DNA from: Candidatus Frackibacter sp. WG13 | Lineage (GTDB): Bacteria > Bacillota > Halanaerobiia > Halobacteroidales > Acetohalobiaceae | Direction of reading: 5' to 3' | Assembly: GCF_900114655.1 (NCBI RefSeq) | Contig: NZ_FOTT01000020.1 | Coordinates: 1-55,657 of the forward strand | Length of the DNA stretch: 55,657 bases | Shown: positions 26,376 to 33,853 of the stretch, piece after piece | How positions within the stretch are numbered: position 1 is the first letter of the stretch | Layout of the letters: the number at the start of each line of letters is the position of its first letter | Notes under the pieces: generated by a model | What the model was told of the DNA's origin: nothing | Seen by the model: the letters and a program-made list of their open reading frames with translations, nothing else | Database searches by the model: none | Made by a program: the position numbers and the translations under genes

Positions 26376-26714
26376 TTGGAAATAAAATGTAAATATAAAA
26401 ATGAGATTGCGATTTTAAGATTAACTGGAGAATTGGATATGGCAACAGTAGATTCTTTAGTGGAGAAGGTTTTAGATATAAAAGAAAATTATTTAAAAAT
26501 CATATTTGATTTTAGTGGAATTAAATTTGTTGATTCAACTGGAGTAGGAAAGATGATTAAGCTTTTTCAAGACCATGATGAAATAAATTATGTGATAAGC
26601 AACTTGCAACCAGATGTTAAAGATATATTTGATATTTTAAATTTAAAAGAGATTTTAGGAGAAAGTATGTTTAAAGAATGTAACGAAGACGCTTTAAGCT
26701 ATTTATTAAGCTAA
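26376..26714 (+). CDS. STAS domain anti-sigma factor antagonist
   Basis: A 112-residue SpoIIAA/RsbV-type protein. The opening IKCKYKNEIAILRLTGELDM and the phospho-acceptor loop VDSTGVGKMIKLF are clear; Ser in DSTG is the expected target of the RsbW-like kinase (23076) and the PP2C phosphatase (21003). Reading from an ATG at 26328 would overlap fapA and add 16 unlikely residues. The TTG at 26376 lies behind AAAGGGTGA and begins the domain correctly. It is the final partner-switch component. Confidence 0.88.
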   Translation: MEIKCKYKNEIAILRLTGELDMATVDSLVEKVLDIKENYLKIIFDFSGIKFVDSTGVGKMIKLFQDHDEINYVISNLQPDVKDIFDILNLKEILGESMFKECNEDALSYLLS

Positions 26715-26779
26715 AATTATAGGAATCAAATTCTTAATAATTGAAAGTTATACTATTAAAGAGAGTTTTCAGTTTTTAA

Positions 26780-26858
26780 AATCATGACAAGACCTGATGA
26801 AGTGAAGGTTATGGAAACAAGTGGTCTGCTAAGACAGAATATTAGATGCGTAATGATT
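26780..26858 (+). ncRNA. Possible structured leader RNA before HD-GYP gene
   Basis: AATCAT (26780-26785) pairs with ATGATT (26853-26858); inside, AGACC pairs with GGTCT and CTAA with TTAG, making a three-way junction. The loop has TGATGAAGTGAAGG and GGAAACAAG. The 234 bases between the STAS gene and the HD-GYP gene are otherwise AT-rich; the last 60 resemble the leader of the paralogue at 43903. No known family is recognised and folding by eye is weak evidence. Confidence 0.3.
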
Positions 26859-26948
26859 AAATAATATTTATAAAATAAATTCGCTTTTCCTTTTTATAAA
26901 TTTTATTAATGATAGATTAATTATTGTAATTTAAAAGGAGGGGACGAA

Positions 26949-27515
26949 GTGGATAACAGACTGGCTAAAGCATTTGTAGGAATTATTGAATTGAGAGATG
27001 AATATACTTCTACCCATAGTAAAAATGTTGCTAAATACTCATTACAATTAGGTAAAAAGCTTTATTTAAATGAGACAACTTTAAACAATTTGAGGTTTGC
27101 TGCTTTATTACATGATATTGGAAAAGTTGCTGTTCCTGATGCAATATTACATAAAAAAACAAATTTAACAGAAGATGAATTTATAAAGATAAAGAATCAT
27201 TCAATAATTGGTGCTAACATTGTAAAAGAAGCAAATTTTAATAGAACAATAATAGTAGGTATTCGTCATCATCATGAGTTTTTTAATGGAGAGGGTTATC
27301 CTGATGGCCTAAGAGGGAAATGTATTCCTTTGATTTCCAGAATAATTGCTGCGGCAGATGCTTTTGATGCTATGATCTCAAAAAGACCTTATAGAGAGGC
27401 TTTTTCATCTAAAAGAGCCATTAAAGAATTAAAAAACTGTGCAGGGAGTCAGTTTGATCCTAAAATTATAGATGCCTTCATTAAGTTATTTAAAGATAAT
27501 AAATTAGAAATATGA
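26949..27515 (+). CDS. Stand-alone HD-GYP domain phosphodiesterase
   Basis: A 188-residue protein made only of an HD-GYP domain. The metal-site segment is LLHDIGKVAVPDAIL and the signature RHHHEFFNGEGYPDGL, followed by ADAFDAMISKRPYREAFS. This predicts hydrolysis of cyclic di-GMP. The start is GTG at 26949 behind GGAGGGGACGAA. No sensor domain is attached, so its activity is likely set by partners or by expression. The near-identical paralogue at 43903 has the same first 36 residues. It follows the partner-switch operon and precedes a small unknown gene. Confidence 0.9.
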   Translation: MDNRLAKAFVGIIELRDEYTSTHSKNVAKYSLQLGKKLYLNETTLNNLRFAALLHDIGKVAVPDAILHKKTNLTEDEFIKIKNHSIIGANIVKEANFNRTIIVGIRHHHEFFNGEGYPDGLRGKCIPLISRIIAAADAFDAMISKRPYREAFSSKRAIKELKNCAGSQFDPKIIDAFIKLFKDNKLEI

Positions 27516-27578
27516 AGATAATTAAAAAATGAGATATTAATAATAGGGAATAAAATACATATTAAAAGGGTGTTTAAA

Positions 27579-27752
27579 ATGACTGGTAAAGAATATAACG
27601 TTATTTTTGCAAAGGCAATAAGTGTTGAAGCTGATAGTGAACAGGAGGCTAAGATAAAAGCACTTTCTGAACTAATGGATCAAGGGAATATTGGTATTAG
27701 TGATATAATAAGAATTGATAAAAATTTCAAGTGTGATAATCAAGATAATTGA
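27579..27752 (+). CDS. Small protein of unknown function
   Basis: A 57-residue acidic protein, MTGKEYNVIFAKAISVEADS at the start, with a predicted beta-strand then two helices. AAAAGGG stands eight bases before the ATG at 27579. It lies 63 bases after the HD-GYP gene and may be cotranscribed with it. No family is recognised. Codon use and the ribosome site make it a likely real gene. Confidence 0.6.
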   Translation: MTGKEYNVIFAKAISVEADSEQEAKIKALSELMDQGNIGISDIIRIDKNFKCDNQDN

Positions 27753-27876
27753 TATTGAAGAACACATTATAACGGAATTGTTTATTTTAGTCATTGACTT
27801 ACTTAGCGTAAAAAGGTTGTTATGCAATTTAGTGAAGCGGCCTTAAAATTATAGGGGGAGGAGGGGTTGAAGAAAT

Positions 27877-28473
27877 ATGCAAGGGATTAAATCAGTAAGT
27901 GATAAAATAATCGAATATTTATTTGAAAGCCATTCTCAAGAAGAGAAAGAAACATTTAAATATGGATTAACTATTTTATTATCTACTTTAGGTGGCTATT
28001 TATTAATAATGATTTTTTATTCACTATTTAATGTTACTTGGTTAGCATTAACAGCCGCAGTTAGTGCTTCTTTAATTAGAATTTTTTCAGGAGGAGTTCA
28101 TGCATCTTGTTTTAGAAATTGTGCATTGACATGGACAGCTGTTTTTACAATGCTAGCTTTGATTGCTCATAATTTTGCTAATCAAATAGAATATATGTAT
28201 ATATTAATTTGGACAATTTTGTTAATTGGTTGTGTAATTATTTATTTTTATTCCCCAGCGGATATTGAGGAGAAACCAATTACTTCTATAGAAAAACGTT
28301 TTAAGTTAAAAAAATTGTCTTTTATTATCTTTTTCATATTAATTTTGTTTTATTATATTTTAAACTTAATAGGAAGTAGGAAACAATTCATCTTAGCAGG
28401 TTCATTAGGAATGTTATGGCAGTTGTTTACAATTACACCTTTGGCTTACAAGTTGTTCAATAGAAAATATTAG
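27877..28473 (+). CDS. agrB: AgrB-like autoinducer-peptide processing protease
   Basis: A 198-residue membrane cysteine endopeptidase. The signature RIFSGGVHASCFRNC gives the catalytic His and Cys, and GGxH-x3-C spacing is as in AgrB. Five or six membrane helices surround it (YGLTILLSTLGGYLLIMIFY to the C-terminus). AgrB trims AgrD and forms the peptide ring. It starts at ATG 27877 behind GGGGGAGGAGGGG-type purines. The peptide precursor follows 19 bases later with its own AAAGGAGG. It begins the agr-type locus. Confidence 0.92.
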   Translation: MQGIKSVSDKIIEYLFESHSQEEKETFKYGLTILLSTLGGYLLIMIFYSLFNVTWLALTAAVSASLIRIFSGGVHASCFRNCALTWTAVFTMLALIAHNFANQIEYMYILIWTILLIGCVIIYFYSPADIEEKPITSIEKRFKLKKLSFIIFFILILFYYILNLIGSRKQFILAGSLGMLWQLFTITPLAYKLFNRKY

Positions 28474-28492
28474 AAAGGAGGTGTCAATAAGA

Positions 28493-28609
28493 ATGAAAAA
28501 ATTAATTGTTAGGGCCTTAAAGAAAGTAGCTAAAAGTAATGTATCATCTGCAAGTGGTGCACTTGGTTGTCAACCAAAAGTTCCAAAGGTTTTAAAGAAA
28601 AATCAATAA
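28493..28609 (+). CDS. agrD: AgrD-like cyclic autoinducer peptide precursor
   Basis: A 38-residue peptide, too short for most gene finders. The N-terminus is basic and amphipathic (MKKLIVRALKKVAKS), as in AgrD leaders. The core is VSSASGALGC and the C-terminal recognition tail QPKVPKVLKK matches the QPxxPKxL tail of clostridial AgrD. AGAAAGGAGG lies upstream, directly after agrB. The ring Cys of usual AgrD is five residues before the cleavage site; here Cys26 is the last residue before QPKVP. A Ser-based lactone ring ending in Cys, or a shifted cleavage, is therefore likely. A terminator follows. Confidence 0.78.
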   Translation: MKKLIVRALKKVAKSNVSSASGALGCQPKVPKVLKKNQ

Positions 28610-28624
28610 AGTATGTTCTATTAG

Positions 28625-28668
28625 CTGACCGGGCAAATTAATTTTTGTCCGGTTAGTTTTATTTGAAA
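28625..28668 (+). terminator. Terminator after the agrBD genes
   Basis: CTGACCGGGCAAA and TTTGTCCGGTTAG pair over 13 bases with G-U pairs, followed by TTTTATTT. It separates agrBD from the sensor genes, which therefore need read-through or their own promoter. From 28669 to 28827 I see no gene. Confidence 0.85.
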
Positions 28669-28827
28669 CATTATATATAAGTAATAATTTGTCCTTAATA
28701 GTAATTTTAAATAATAATTTACATAAATGGTAAAGGGAAAATGGAACAAGTATCTAAATATAACTATATAGGATATAATCATTAAAGATAGAATTAATTA
28801 GAATAATAAATGTAGGAGGAGTTAATA

Positions 28828-29298
28828 TTGTCACTATCAATTTTGCAGGTTTTTCTAGGGACTTTTCCAGAAAGTATTTTAATGACTTATGTAGGTTTAG
28901 GTATTCTTGGTATTAAAAGCACATTAAAGAACTATTTGAAAATTGGTATTTGCTATAATATTATTTTAGTACTTGCTAGAAATCTATATGGGTTGCATTC
29001 GATAATATTATGTATGGTTTTGAGTATACTGATTAAAATTATTATTAATATAGATTGGAAACTATCTATAATGTCAGCTATAATAGGTTTTATTATAATG
29101 TTTATGGGTGAAGCCTTAGTTTTGCCAGTAGCTTTTCAGTATCTTAATGTTAATATTCAAGAAGTACATAAAAGTCTAAGTTTATATTTTGGATTATTTT
29201 ATTTAAGTAAGGTTCCCTTATTAATTAGTGCTTTAAGTATTTATTTTTTAGAATTTAATATAAAGGGAATGTTAAATGATGAAGAGATCAACATCTAA
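28828..29298 (+). CDS. Multi-spanning membrane protein, possible split receptor subunit
   Basis: A 156-residue protein with about five hydrophobic segments (LGTFPESILMTYVGLGILGI first, FGLFYLSKVPLLISALSIYF last). The start is TTG at 28828, eight bases behind AGGAGG. The layout resembles the N-terminal sensor half of GHKL kinases such as AgrC, but no kinase is attached. The kinase is the next gene, overlapping by 23 bases. A paralogue follows that kinase at 30151 with the same pattern VYVGLG-N-SIK / TYVGLGILGIK and FPLLISA / VPLLISA. No named family is recognised. Confidence 0.7.
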   Translation: MSLSILQVFLGTFPESILMTYVGLGILGIKSTLKNYLKIGICYNIILVLARNLYGLHSIILCMVLSILIKIIINIDWKLSIMSAIIGFIIMFMGEALVLPVAFQYLNVNIQEVHKSLSLYFGLFYLSKVPLLISALSIYFLEFNIKGMLNDEEINI

Positions 29299-30151
29299 AT
29301 TAAAATATGTGGTATTTCTTTTACTTATTCAATCATTTTGGTTGTTAATGACTGGTGTATGGAGAGGTTTAGATATAATAAATTTAGGTCCTAAGTTTTT
29401 ATTAGATATTATTTTATTTATAGCTGTTGGGTTATCTGTTTTTTCAATTATTATGATTAAGGAGATATTTAAAGTAATTAACAAAGAAATGCAGTTTAAA
29501 ATACAAAAAATTGAGTTAAAAGAGAAAGAGAAATTGAATAAGAATTTAAGAATTCAAAAACATGACTTTGCAAATCATTTGCAAACAATTTATGGAATGA
29601 TTCAACTTGAAAAAGAGGATGAGGTTAAAGCATATATTCAAGATTTAAATCATGAATTAGCTAATACTAAGTTATATCAAAATGAATTATCAAATTCAGT
29701 ATTAGATTCTATCTTAATCCCTAAGAAATTAAAGGCTATGCAAGCAGGAATTCAATTTAATTGTCAAATTGAAGATGAAATCACAGGAGTTCAAATGTCA
29801 TTAAAAAAGATTTTCCGAATTGTTTCTAATTTAATAGATAATGCTATTGATGCAACAAAAGATTTTAATAGTAAAGATAAGCTTATAAAGGTTTTAGGTA
29901 AATATAAAGGGAATGAATATGTGCTATCTGTATATAATAGTGGGCCTATTATTGAGAAAAATTTATTAACTGAAATTTTAAAACCAGGTTTTTCAACTAA
30001 GGGGGAAGATAGAGGTTTTGGATTATATATTATTAAGTCATTAATTGAAGAGAATGATGGAAGATTAGAAATAAAAAGTGAAAAAAGGTATGGAACAGAA
30101 TTCATCTGTTATTTGCCTAGGGAAAGAAAGTCAGAAAGGAAGGCAAATTAA
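29276..30151 (+). CDS. GHKL sensor histidine kinase with Spo0B-type H box
   Basis: A 291-residue kinase with only two membrane helices (about residues 10-30 and 42-64). After a coiled coil comes a Spo0B-alpha H box, RIQKHDFANHLQTIYGMIQL, with the phospho-acceptor His. The GHKL ATPase follows: N box NLIDNAIDATKD, G1 VYNSGP, G2 DRGFGLYIIKSL. It could start at 29276 or 29279. AgrC normally carries six or seven helices itself; here the flanking genes supply them separately. No response regulator gene is present nearby. Its position after agrBD suggests it senses the peptide, but this is inferred. Confidence 0.87.
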   Translation: MMKRSTSKLKYVVFLLLIQSFWLLMTGVWRGLDIINLGPKFLLDIILFIAVGLSVFSIIMIKEIFKVINKEMQFKIQKIELKEKEKLNKNLRIQKHDFANHLQTIYGMIQLEKEDEVKAYIQDLNHELANTKLYQNELSNSVLDSILIPKKLKAMQAGIQFNCQIEDEITGVQMSLKKIFRIVSNLIDNAIDATKDFNSKDKLIKVLGKYKGNEYVLSVYNSGPIIEKNLLTEILKPGFSTKGEDRGFGLYIIKSLIEENDGRLEIKSEKRYGTEFICYLPRERKSERKAN

Positions 30152-30651
30152 TGCAAATATCTATTATGAAAAGTTTATTTTTTATTTATGTTAAAGATTT
30201 ATTATTAGTTTATGTAGGGCTAGGAATCAATAGTATCAAGTTATCAAAAATGAACTATTTCAAAATTTTATTATATTTTACTGCTGGTGAAATTATTGTA
30301 ACCATTCTGTTGGGGAAGTATATTACAAATATTCATGTTTTAAAGAGTTATATTTTATGTTTATTATTAATTTTATTGTATAAAAGATTTGCTAATATAG
30401 ACTGGTTATCAGCTGTTATTTCATCATTATCAGGGTATGTCATATATCTTTTAGGGGGATTTATAAATTTACAAATATTAAGTTATTTTTTCAGTCTCAA
30501 AACTGATGTTATTTTAAAAAGTGATTATATATATAGTATCATTTTTTACTTATTTAACTTCCCTTTATTAATTAGTGCTTGGTTAATTTACCGTTTCAAT
30601 TTTATTCTCTTTGATTTAGATGATGAAGAATTTAAGTTTGGTCATAAGTAA
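30151..30651 (+). CDS. Multi-spanning membrane protein, paralogue of the 28828 gene
   Basis: A 166-residue protein with about five membrane segments, starting at an ATG that shares one base with the kinase stop, so translation is coupled. Sequence features in common with the product at 28828 are DLLLVYVGLGINSIK near the N-terminus, NIDWLSAVISS in the middle and FNFPLLISAWLIY near the end. The pair probably arose by duplication around the kinase. No function is known; a sensor or partner role is inferred from position. Confidence 0.68.
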   Translation: MQISIMKSLFFIYVKDLLLVYVGLGINSIKLSKMNYFKILLYFTAGEIIVTILLGKYITNIHVLKSYILCLLLILLYKRFANIDWLSAVISSLSGYVIYLLGGFINLQILSYFFSLKTDVILKSDYIYSIIFYLFNFPLLISAWLIYRFNFILFDLDDEEFKFGHK

Positions 30652-30676
30652 ATAAAATAAAGTGCATAATTTAAAT

Positions 30677-30985
30677 TTAATCTATAATTCCATTATTACA
30701 AAGCTTTAAAAATATTTCTTCTAATTCTGGATCAAATTGAGATCCTAAATTAGAATTAATATCTTTAAGCGCAGTCCTAGGAGTTAATGCATTACGATAA
30801 GGACGGTCAGTGGTCATAGCGTCATAGCTGTCTGCAATTGCTATTATTCTAGCTTCTAGAGGAATTTGATTTGCTTTTAGACCATCTGGATAACCTTTTC
30901 CATCATATCTTTCATTAAGAATAATTATTCCGTAGGGCATCTGTTGGCAGGTAGATTTAAAAATGATGTTATTTGTATTTGACAT
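30677..30985 (-). pseudogene. Internally deleted PAS-HD-GYP copy
   Basis: A 102-residue reading frame whose first 24 residues (ending CQQMPYGIIILN) match the PAS start of the 3516-4532 gene, then jump straight to ERYDGKGYPDGL and the rest of the HD-GYP end. About 230 residues, including most of the PAS domain and the HD metal site, are missing, and the frame is kept by chance or selection. The upstream sequence, including the 18-bp palindrome at 31061-31078, is also duplicated. It cannot be an active phosphodiesterase. It could still be expressed as a regulatory fragment. Confidence 0.85.
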
Positions 30986-31060
30986 AAATCAACACCTCGA
31001 ATTATAATTTGCTATAAAAAATTATGTTATTCCAATTATAAGATATAATTCAATAAAATA

Positions 31061-31078
31061 ATATGATACATATCATAT
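31061..31078. promoter_or_regulatory. Palindromic operator, second copy
   Basis: ATATGATA-CA-TATCATAT, 76 bp upstream of the deleted HD-GYP copy. Half-sites are identical to those at 4608-4625 but the central dinucleotide differs. Confidence 0.5.
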
Positions 31079-31184
31079 TTATTGATTATTCACCAATTTC
31101 TTCTATAATAATAAGATTTATTATCTTTAGTTGATTATAAGAAACATAAATTAAGGAAAAGTTATAATATAGAAGGTGATAATC

Positions 31185-31784
31185 ATGAACTTAAACTTTA
31201 ATATTGAAACGTACGTATCAGTTGCAGGAATAATTATAACAGCATTAGGTTCCATTTATGTCATTTGGCTTAATAAGAAGACATATGGTTCATTATTTTT
31301 AATAAGCGCAATAGTAGGAGAAATATTATGTTATATTTTTATTAGTATTGGTTTTTATTCATTTCCTTATAGACTATTTCCAAGTATTTCATCGATGCCT
31401 TTCTTTATTATTTTAACTGTTTTTCCATTTTTAGTTTTATTAGGTGTAAGATATAGCCCGACTTCATGGGCATATAAGATTCCTTTTTATTGGGTGATAG
31501 TTCATTTAGGAATGTTTGCTGAAACTTGGGCGCAGACTAATACTAAACTTATTGAATACGAATTATTTTGGGATGTATGGGACTCATATACCTGGTGGTG
31601 GATATATCTATTAATATTTGAATGGGTTGGAGGGTTAATTGTGTCAAAAAAGGATAGAAACCCAGTTGATGAAAAACTATTAGAATATGGTAAAATAGGA
31701 TGGTTCATTATTCATTTTATTCTAATAACTACAATATTCTTAGCAGGTTTTTATATGGGGAAAATAATAAGTTTATATAATTGA
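31185..31784 (+). CDS. CBO0543 family membrane protein
   Basis: About 199 residues with six hydrophobic segments and tryptophan-rich boundaries. The C-terminal DSYTWWWIYLLIFEWVGGLI block is typical of the CBO0543 family, found in spore-forming Firmicutes and of unknown function. A GTG at 31176 is in frame but lies in the ribosome site AGAAGGTGAT; the ATG at 31185 is preferred. Another family member lies at 53178. The sequence just downstream (31788-31838) is duplicated at 45427-45479. Confidence 0.75.
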   Translation: MNLNFNIETYVSVAGIIITALGSIYVIWLNKKTYGSLFLISAIVGEILCYIFISIGFYSFPYRLFPSISSMPFFIILTVFPFLVLLGVRYSPTSWAYKIPFYWVIVHLGMFAETWAQTNTKLIEYELFWDVWDSYTWWWIYLLIFEWVGGLIVSKKDRNPVDEKLLEYGKIGWFIIHFILITTIFLAGFYMGKIISLYN

Positions 31785-31830
31785 ACTATTAAATCAATTG
31801 TTAAATTAATGTAAACTTATTCATTTTAAC

Positions 31831-31859
31831 TTGAAATGAATTGTATAATTCTGTATAAT
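31831..31859 (+). promoter_or_regulatory. Promoter of the second Spo0E-like gene
   Basis: TTGAAA (31831-31836), a 17-bp spacer, then TATAAT (31854-31859), giving a short leader of about 36 nt. Unlike the other two Spo0E-like genes, no riboswitch lies in between. Confidence 0.72.
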
Positions 31860-31900
31860 TAGTGATGTTATGAAATTGGAAGAAGGGCAGGTATTTTCAT

Positions 31901-32068
31901 ATGTGTAGTATTATACATTTAGAAGATAGAATAATTAAATTAAAATTAGAGTTGATAAAATTAGCTGAAGAAAAAAATAAAATTAATAATGCAAAAGTGC
32001 TCAAAAAAAGTCAAGAATTAGATGAACTAATCGTCTTATATATGGAGAAGAAAAAGTTAATAGGTTGA
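31901..32068 (+). CDS. Spo0E-like aspartyl-phosphate phosphatase (second copy)
   Basis: A 55-residue two-helix protein. The second helix has the Spo0E core KSQELDELIVLYM; the first is LEDRIIKLKLELIKLAEEKN. The ATG at 31901 follows GAAGGGCAGG at a loose distance. It has a near-consensus promoter but no riboswitch, so it would be made independently of c-di-GMP. It probably dephosphorylates Spo0A~P like its family. Confidence 0.8.
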   Translation: MCSIIHLEDRIIKLKLELIKLAEEKNKINNAKVLKKSQELDELIVLYMEKKKLIG

Positions 32069-32191
32069 TAATATAAAGACTGTTTTTGAGTACTTAAGTG
32101 GTTATATTATTAATTTAATTAATATTTCTTGTAAATTAGTATTTAAAGTATTTTAGTTATTAGTCTTCAAGAATCAGTTTGCTAATTAGTT

Positions 32192-32638
32192 TCAATTCTT
32201 TTTTAAGTCATCAATTTTACTATAAAACCATGCTTTATGTAAATCTTCATCTATTAAATTAGACCATAAAAGTTCAGATAAATCTTCATTCTTTTCTACA
32301 CTCGAGATAAATTGTTTATAATCTTGCATAGCTTTTTCTTCTAGCTTTATATTTAATTTTAACAAGTTAGTCATATCTGTTTTGCCAGTAAGTTTACCAG
32401 TTATTCTTCCACTTAATGATCCAATTACATTTCCTAACAATGTAGGTGTTCCACCAAGTTCTTTTATTTTGTCAGCAATCATATTGACATGTTTTTGTTC
32501 AATAAGAGATATTCTAGCAAAAGTTTTTTTGATATATAAATTATCGGTATTTTTACTTTGGGTTGTATAAAGGTCGACTTGGTTATGCTCTAAAGAATAG
32601 AACCAATTTAATCTTTTGATAATTTCTTCTTTTTGCAC
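32192..32638 (-). CDS. Ferritin-like domain protein
   Basis: A 148-residue four-helix-bundle protein. Candidate di-metal ligands are the Glu/His pairs in SLEHNQVDLY, LIEQKHVNMI, KLEEKAMQDY and DEDLHKAWF, spaced as in rubrerythrin/ferritin-like proteins. The longer frame up to 32707 includes 23 residues with no ribosome site; GTG at 32638 has GGAGGG seven bases upstream on the minus strand and is taken as the start. Roles of relatives include iron/oxygen handling and spore-associated functions. A disrupted N-terminal copy lies at 45484-45582. Confidence 0.78.
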   Translation of the reverse strand: MQKEEIIKRLNWFYSLEHNQVDLYTTQSKNTDNLYIKKTFARISLIEQKHVNMIADKIKELGGTPTLLGNVIGSLSGRITGKLTGKTDMTNLLKLNIKLEEKAMQDYKQFISSVEKNEDLSELLWSNLIDEDLHKAWFYSKIDDLKKN

Positions 32639-32917
32639 TTTAATTCCCTCCAGATGATTATTATTAAATTTACAATAACTCATGAAATAACTTCCATTTC
32701 CTAACATCTATCTTCAAATATTGATTTGAAATGTTCAATGATTAGAATACATCTAATATAGTTTATGGATAGGCCAAAGAAATATACGTTTTGTATCATT
32801 ATATATTTTTGAAATTTAAGTATTATAATAAAAAGAAAGAGTATATAATACTAGATTTCTGTAGCTCATTTTAGAAAAATTATTAATAACTTAATCCCTA
32901 AAGTGCAAAATGGAGGT

Positions 32918-33049
32918 TCATATAAGTGGCTTTTGAATGAGGATAAATACAGTTTTAGTCTTGCGCTTACGTTTACCAGTAGCAGGATTACGTCCAAGTT
33001 CAATTACTATTTTATACTTTTTTTGTCCAAGTTTCCTTAAATGAGCCAT
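32918..33049 (-). pseudogene. Tyrosine integrase N-terminal fragment
   Basis: The first 33 or so codons match the integrase at 51623-52774 (MAHLRKLGQKKYKI, then GRNPATGKRKRKTKTV). The match then ends at 32948 and the frame runs into unrelated sequence with a stop at 32918. The N-terminal Arm-type DNA-binding part remains but no catalytic residue does. It is the left end of the 432-bp repeat. Confidence 0.88.
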
Positions 33050-33379
33050 AAATGTTACCTCCTCTTCACAATAATAAATTAAATAGTGACAAATTAGCAC
33101 ATATGTTCGATAAGAGGCTAAAAAAATACTAAAACATACTTACTATACATGATTATTTCTAGATAAATTGTTAATAATCCTTTTAAAGTTTATATTTTTG
33201 TTCTTTGAAAGGGAATTAATGGATCGTTGGTGAATTAATATTATAGTAATGATTGTGGAGTTTATCAGGATAAGAATTATATATGAACTATACAAGAGAA
33301 AAAATATGATTAGAGGAGTAAAGAGGAGTTGAATTTTAATGAAAACAAATAAGCTTAAGAATCAAATCAGTTATTACCA
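32948..33379 (+). repeat. 432-bp direct repeat, copy A
   Basis: Matches 52673-53104 over 432 bp with no gaps and about 14-16 mismatches seen by eye. It includes the integrase start and its ribosome site, a shared non-coding stretch, and the first 14 codons of the gene at 33339. Here the left partner is truncated and the right gene intact; in copy B it is the reverse. Confidence 0.88.
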
Positions 33380-33806
33380 AAGGAAGGCTAATTTTGAACT
33401 CAATCAGTCAAAAGAATCCAAAGCTAATTTTAATGTTGAAGAGAAACATGAAGACAATAGAATAGCTGATCCATCTGTTTGGGAAGATTTGTCTCAGGAA
33501 TATGATATTACAAATGCTACTTATGATGAACTTCAAAATATTTCGAAAAAATTATATGATGCGAAGCAAATATCTTTACTTGAACATGGAATTTTAACTT
33601 TTAATCCAACTAAATCACCTCAATGGGACACAATAACTAAAGGTTTTTCTAATCCAAAATGGTTTTTAACTGATTCAGATAGTTCAGGTAAACGCAATTG
33701 GATTGAAGAGTATGGCGCAAGAATAAAAAGAGATAAGAAGATTGGTAATTTTGTAGGATTAAAACACAAACAGAAAGTTTTAAAGGTTTTAAAACGTCTT
33801 GCTTAA
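33339..33806 (+). CDS. Conserved protein of unknown function
   Basis: A 155-residue soluble, charged protein. The N-terminal 35 residues are Asn/Gln/Lys rich. The middle segment YDITNATYDELQNISKKLYD then AKQISLLEHGILTFNP resembles short proteins of uncertain role seen in motile Firmicutes. The C-terminus is basic (LKHKQKVLKVLKRLA). The gene starts inside the 432-bp repeat behind AAGAGGAG. A copy truncated after 14 shared codons lies at 53064. No function can be assigned. Confidence 0.6.
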   Translation: MKTNKLKNQISYYQRKANFELNQSKESKANFNVEEKHEDNRIADPSVWEDLSQEYDITNATYDELQNISKKLYDAKQISLLEHGILTFNPTKSPQWDTITKGFSNPKWFLTDSDSSGKRNWIEEYGARIKRDKKIGNFVGLKHKQKVLKVLKRLA

Positions 33807-33853
33807 CAATGCATATAAAGCAGTAATTAGAGTATATTTAAGAGGTGAGGATT

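Noticed and set aside
26790-26830. Hammerhead ribozyme, because CTGATGA is followed by GGAAAC
   Set aside because: The bases between CTGATGA and GAAAC do not form a stem II, and a cleavage site with stem III is not seen.
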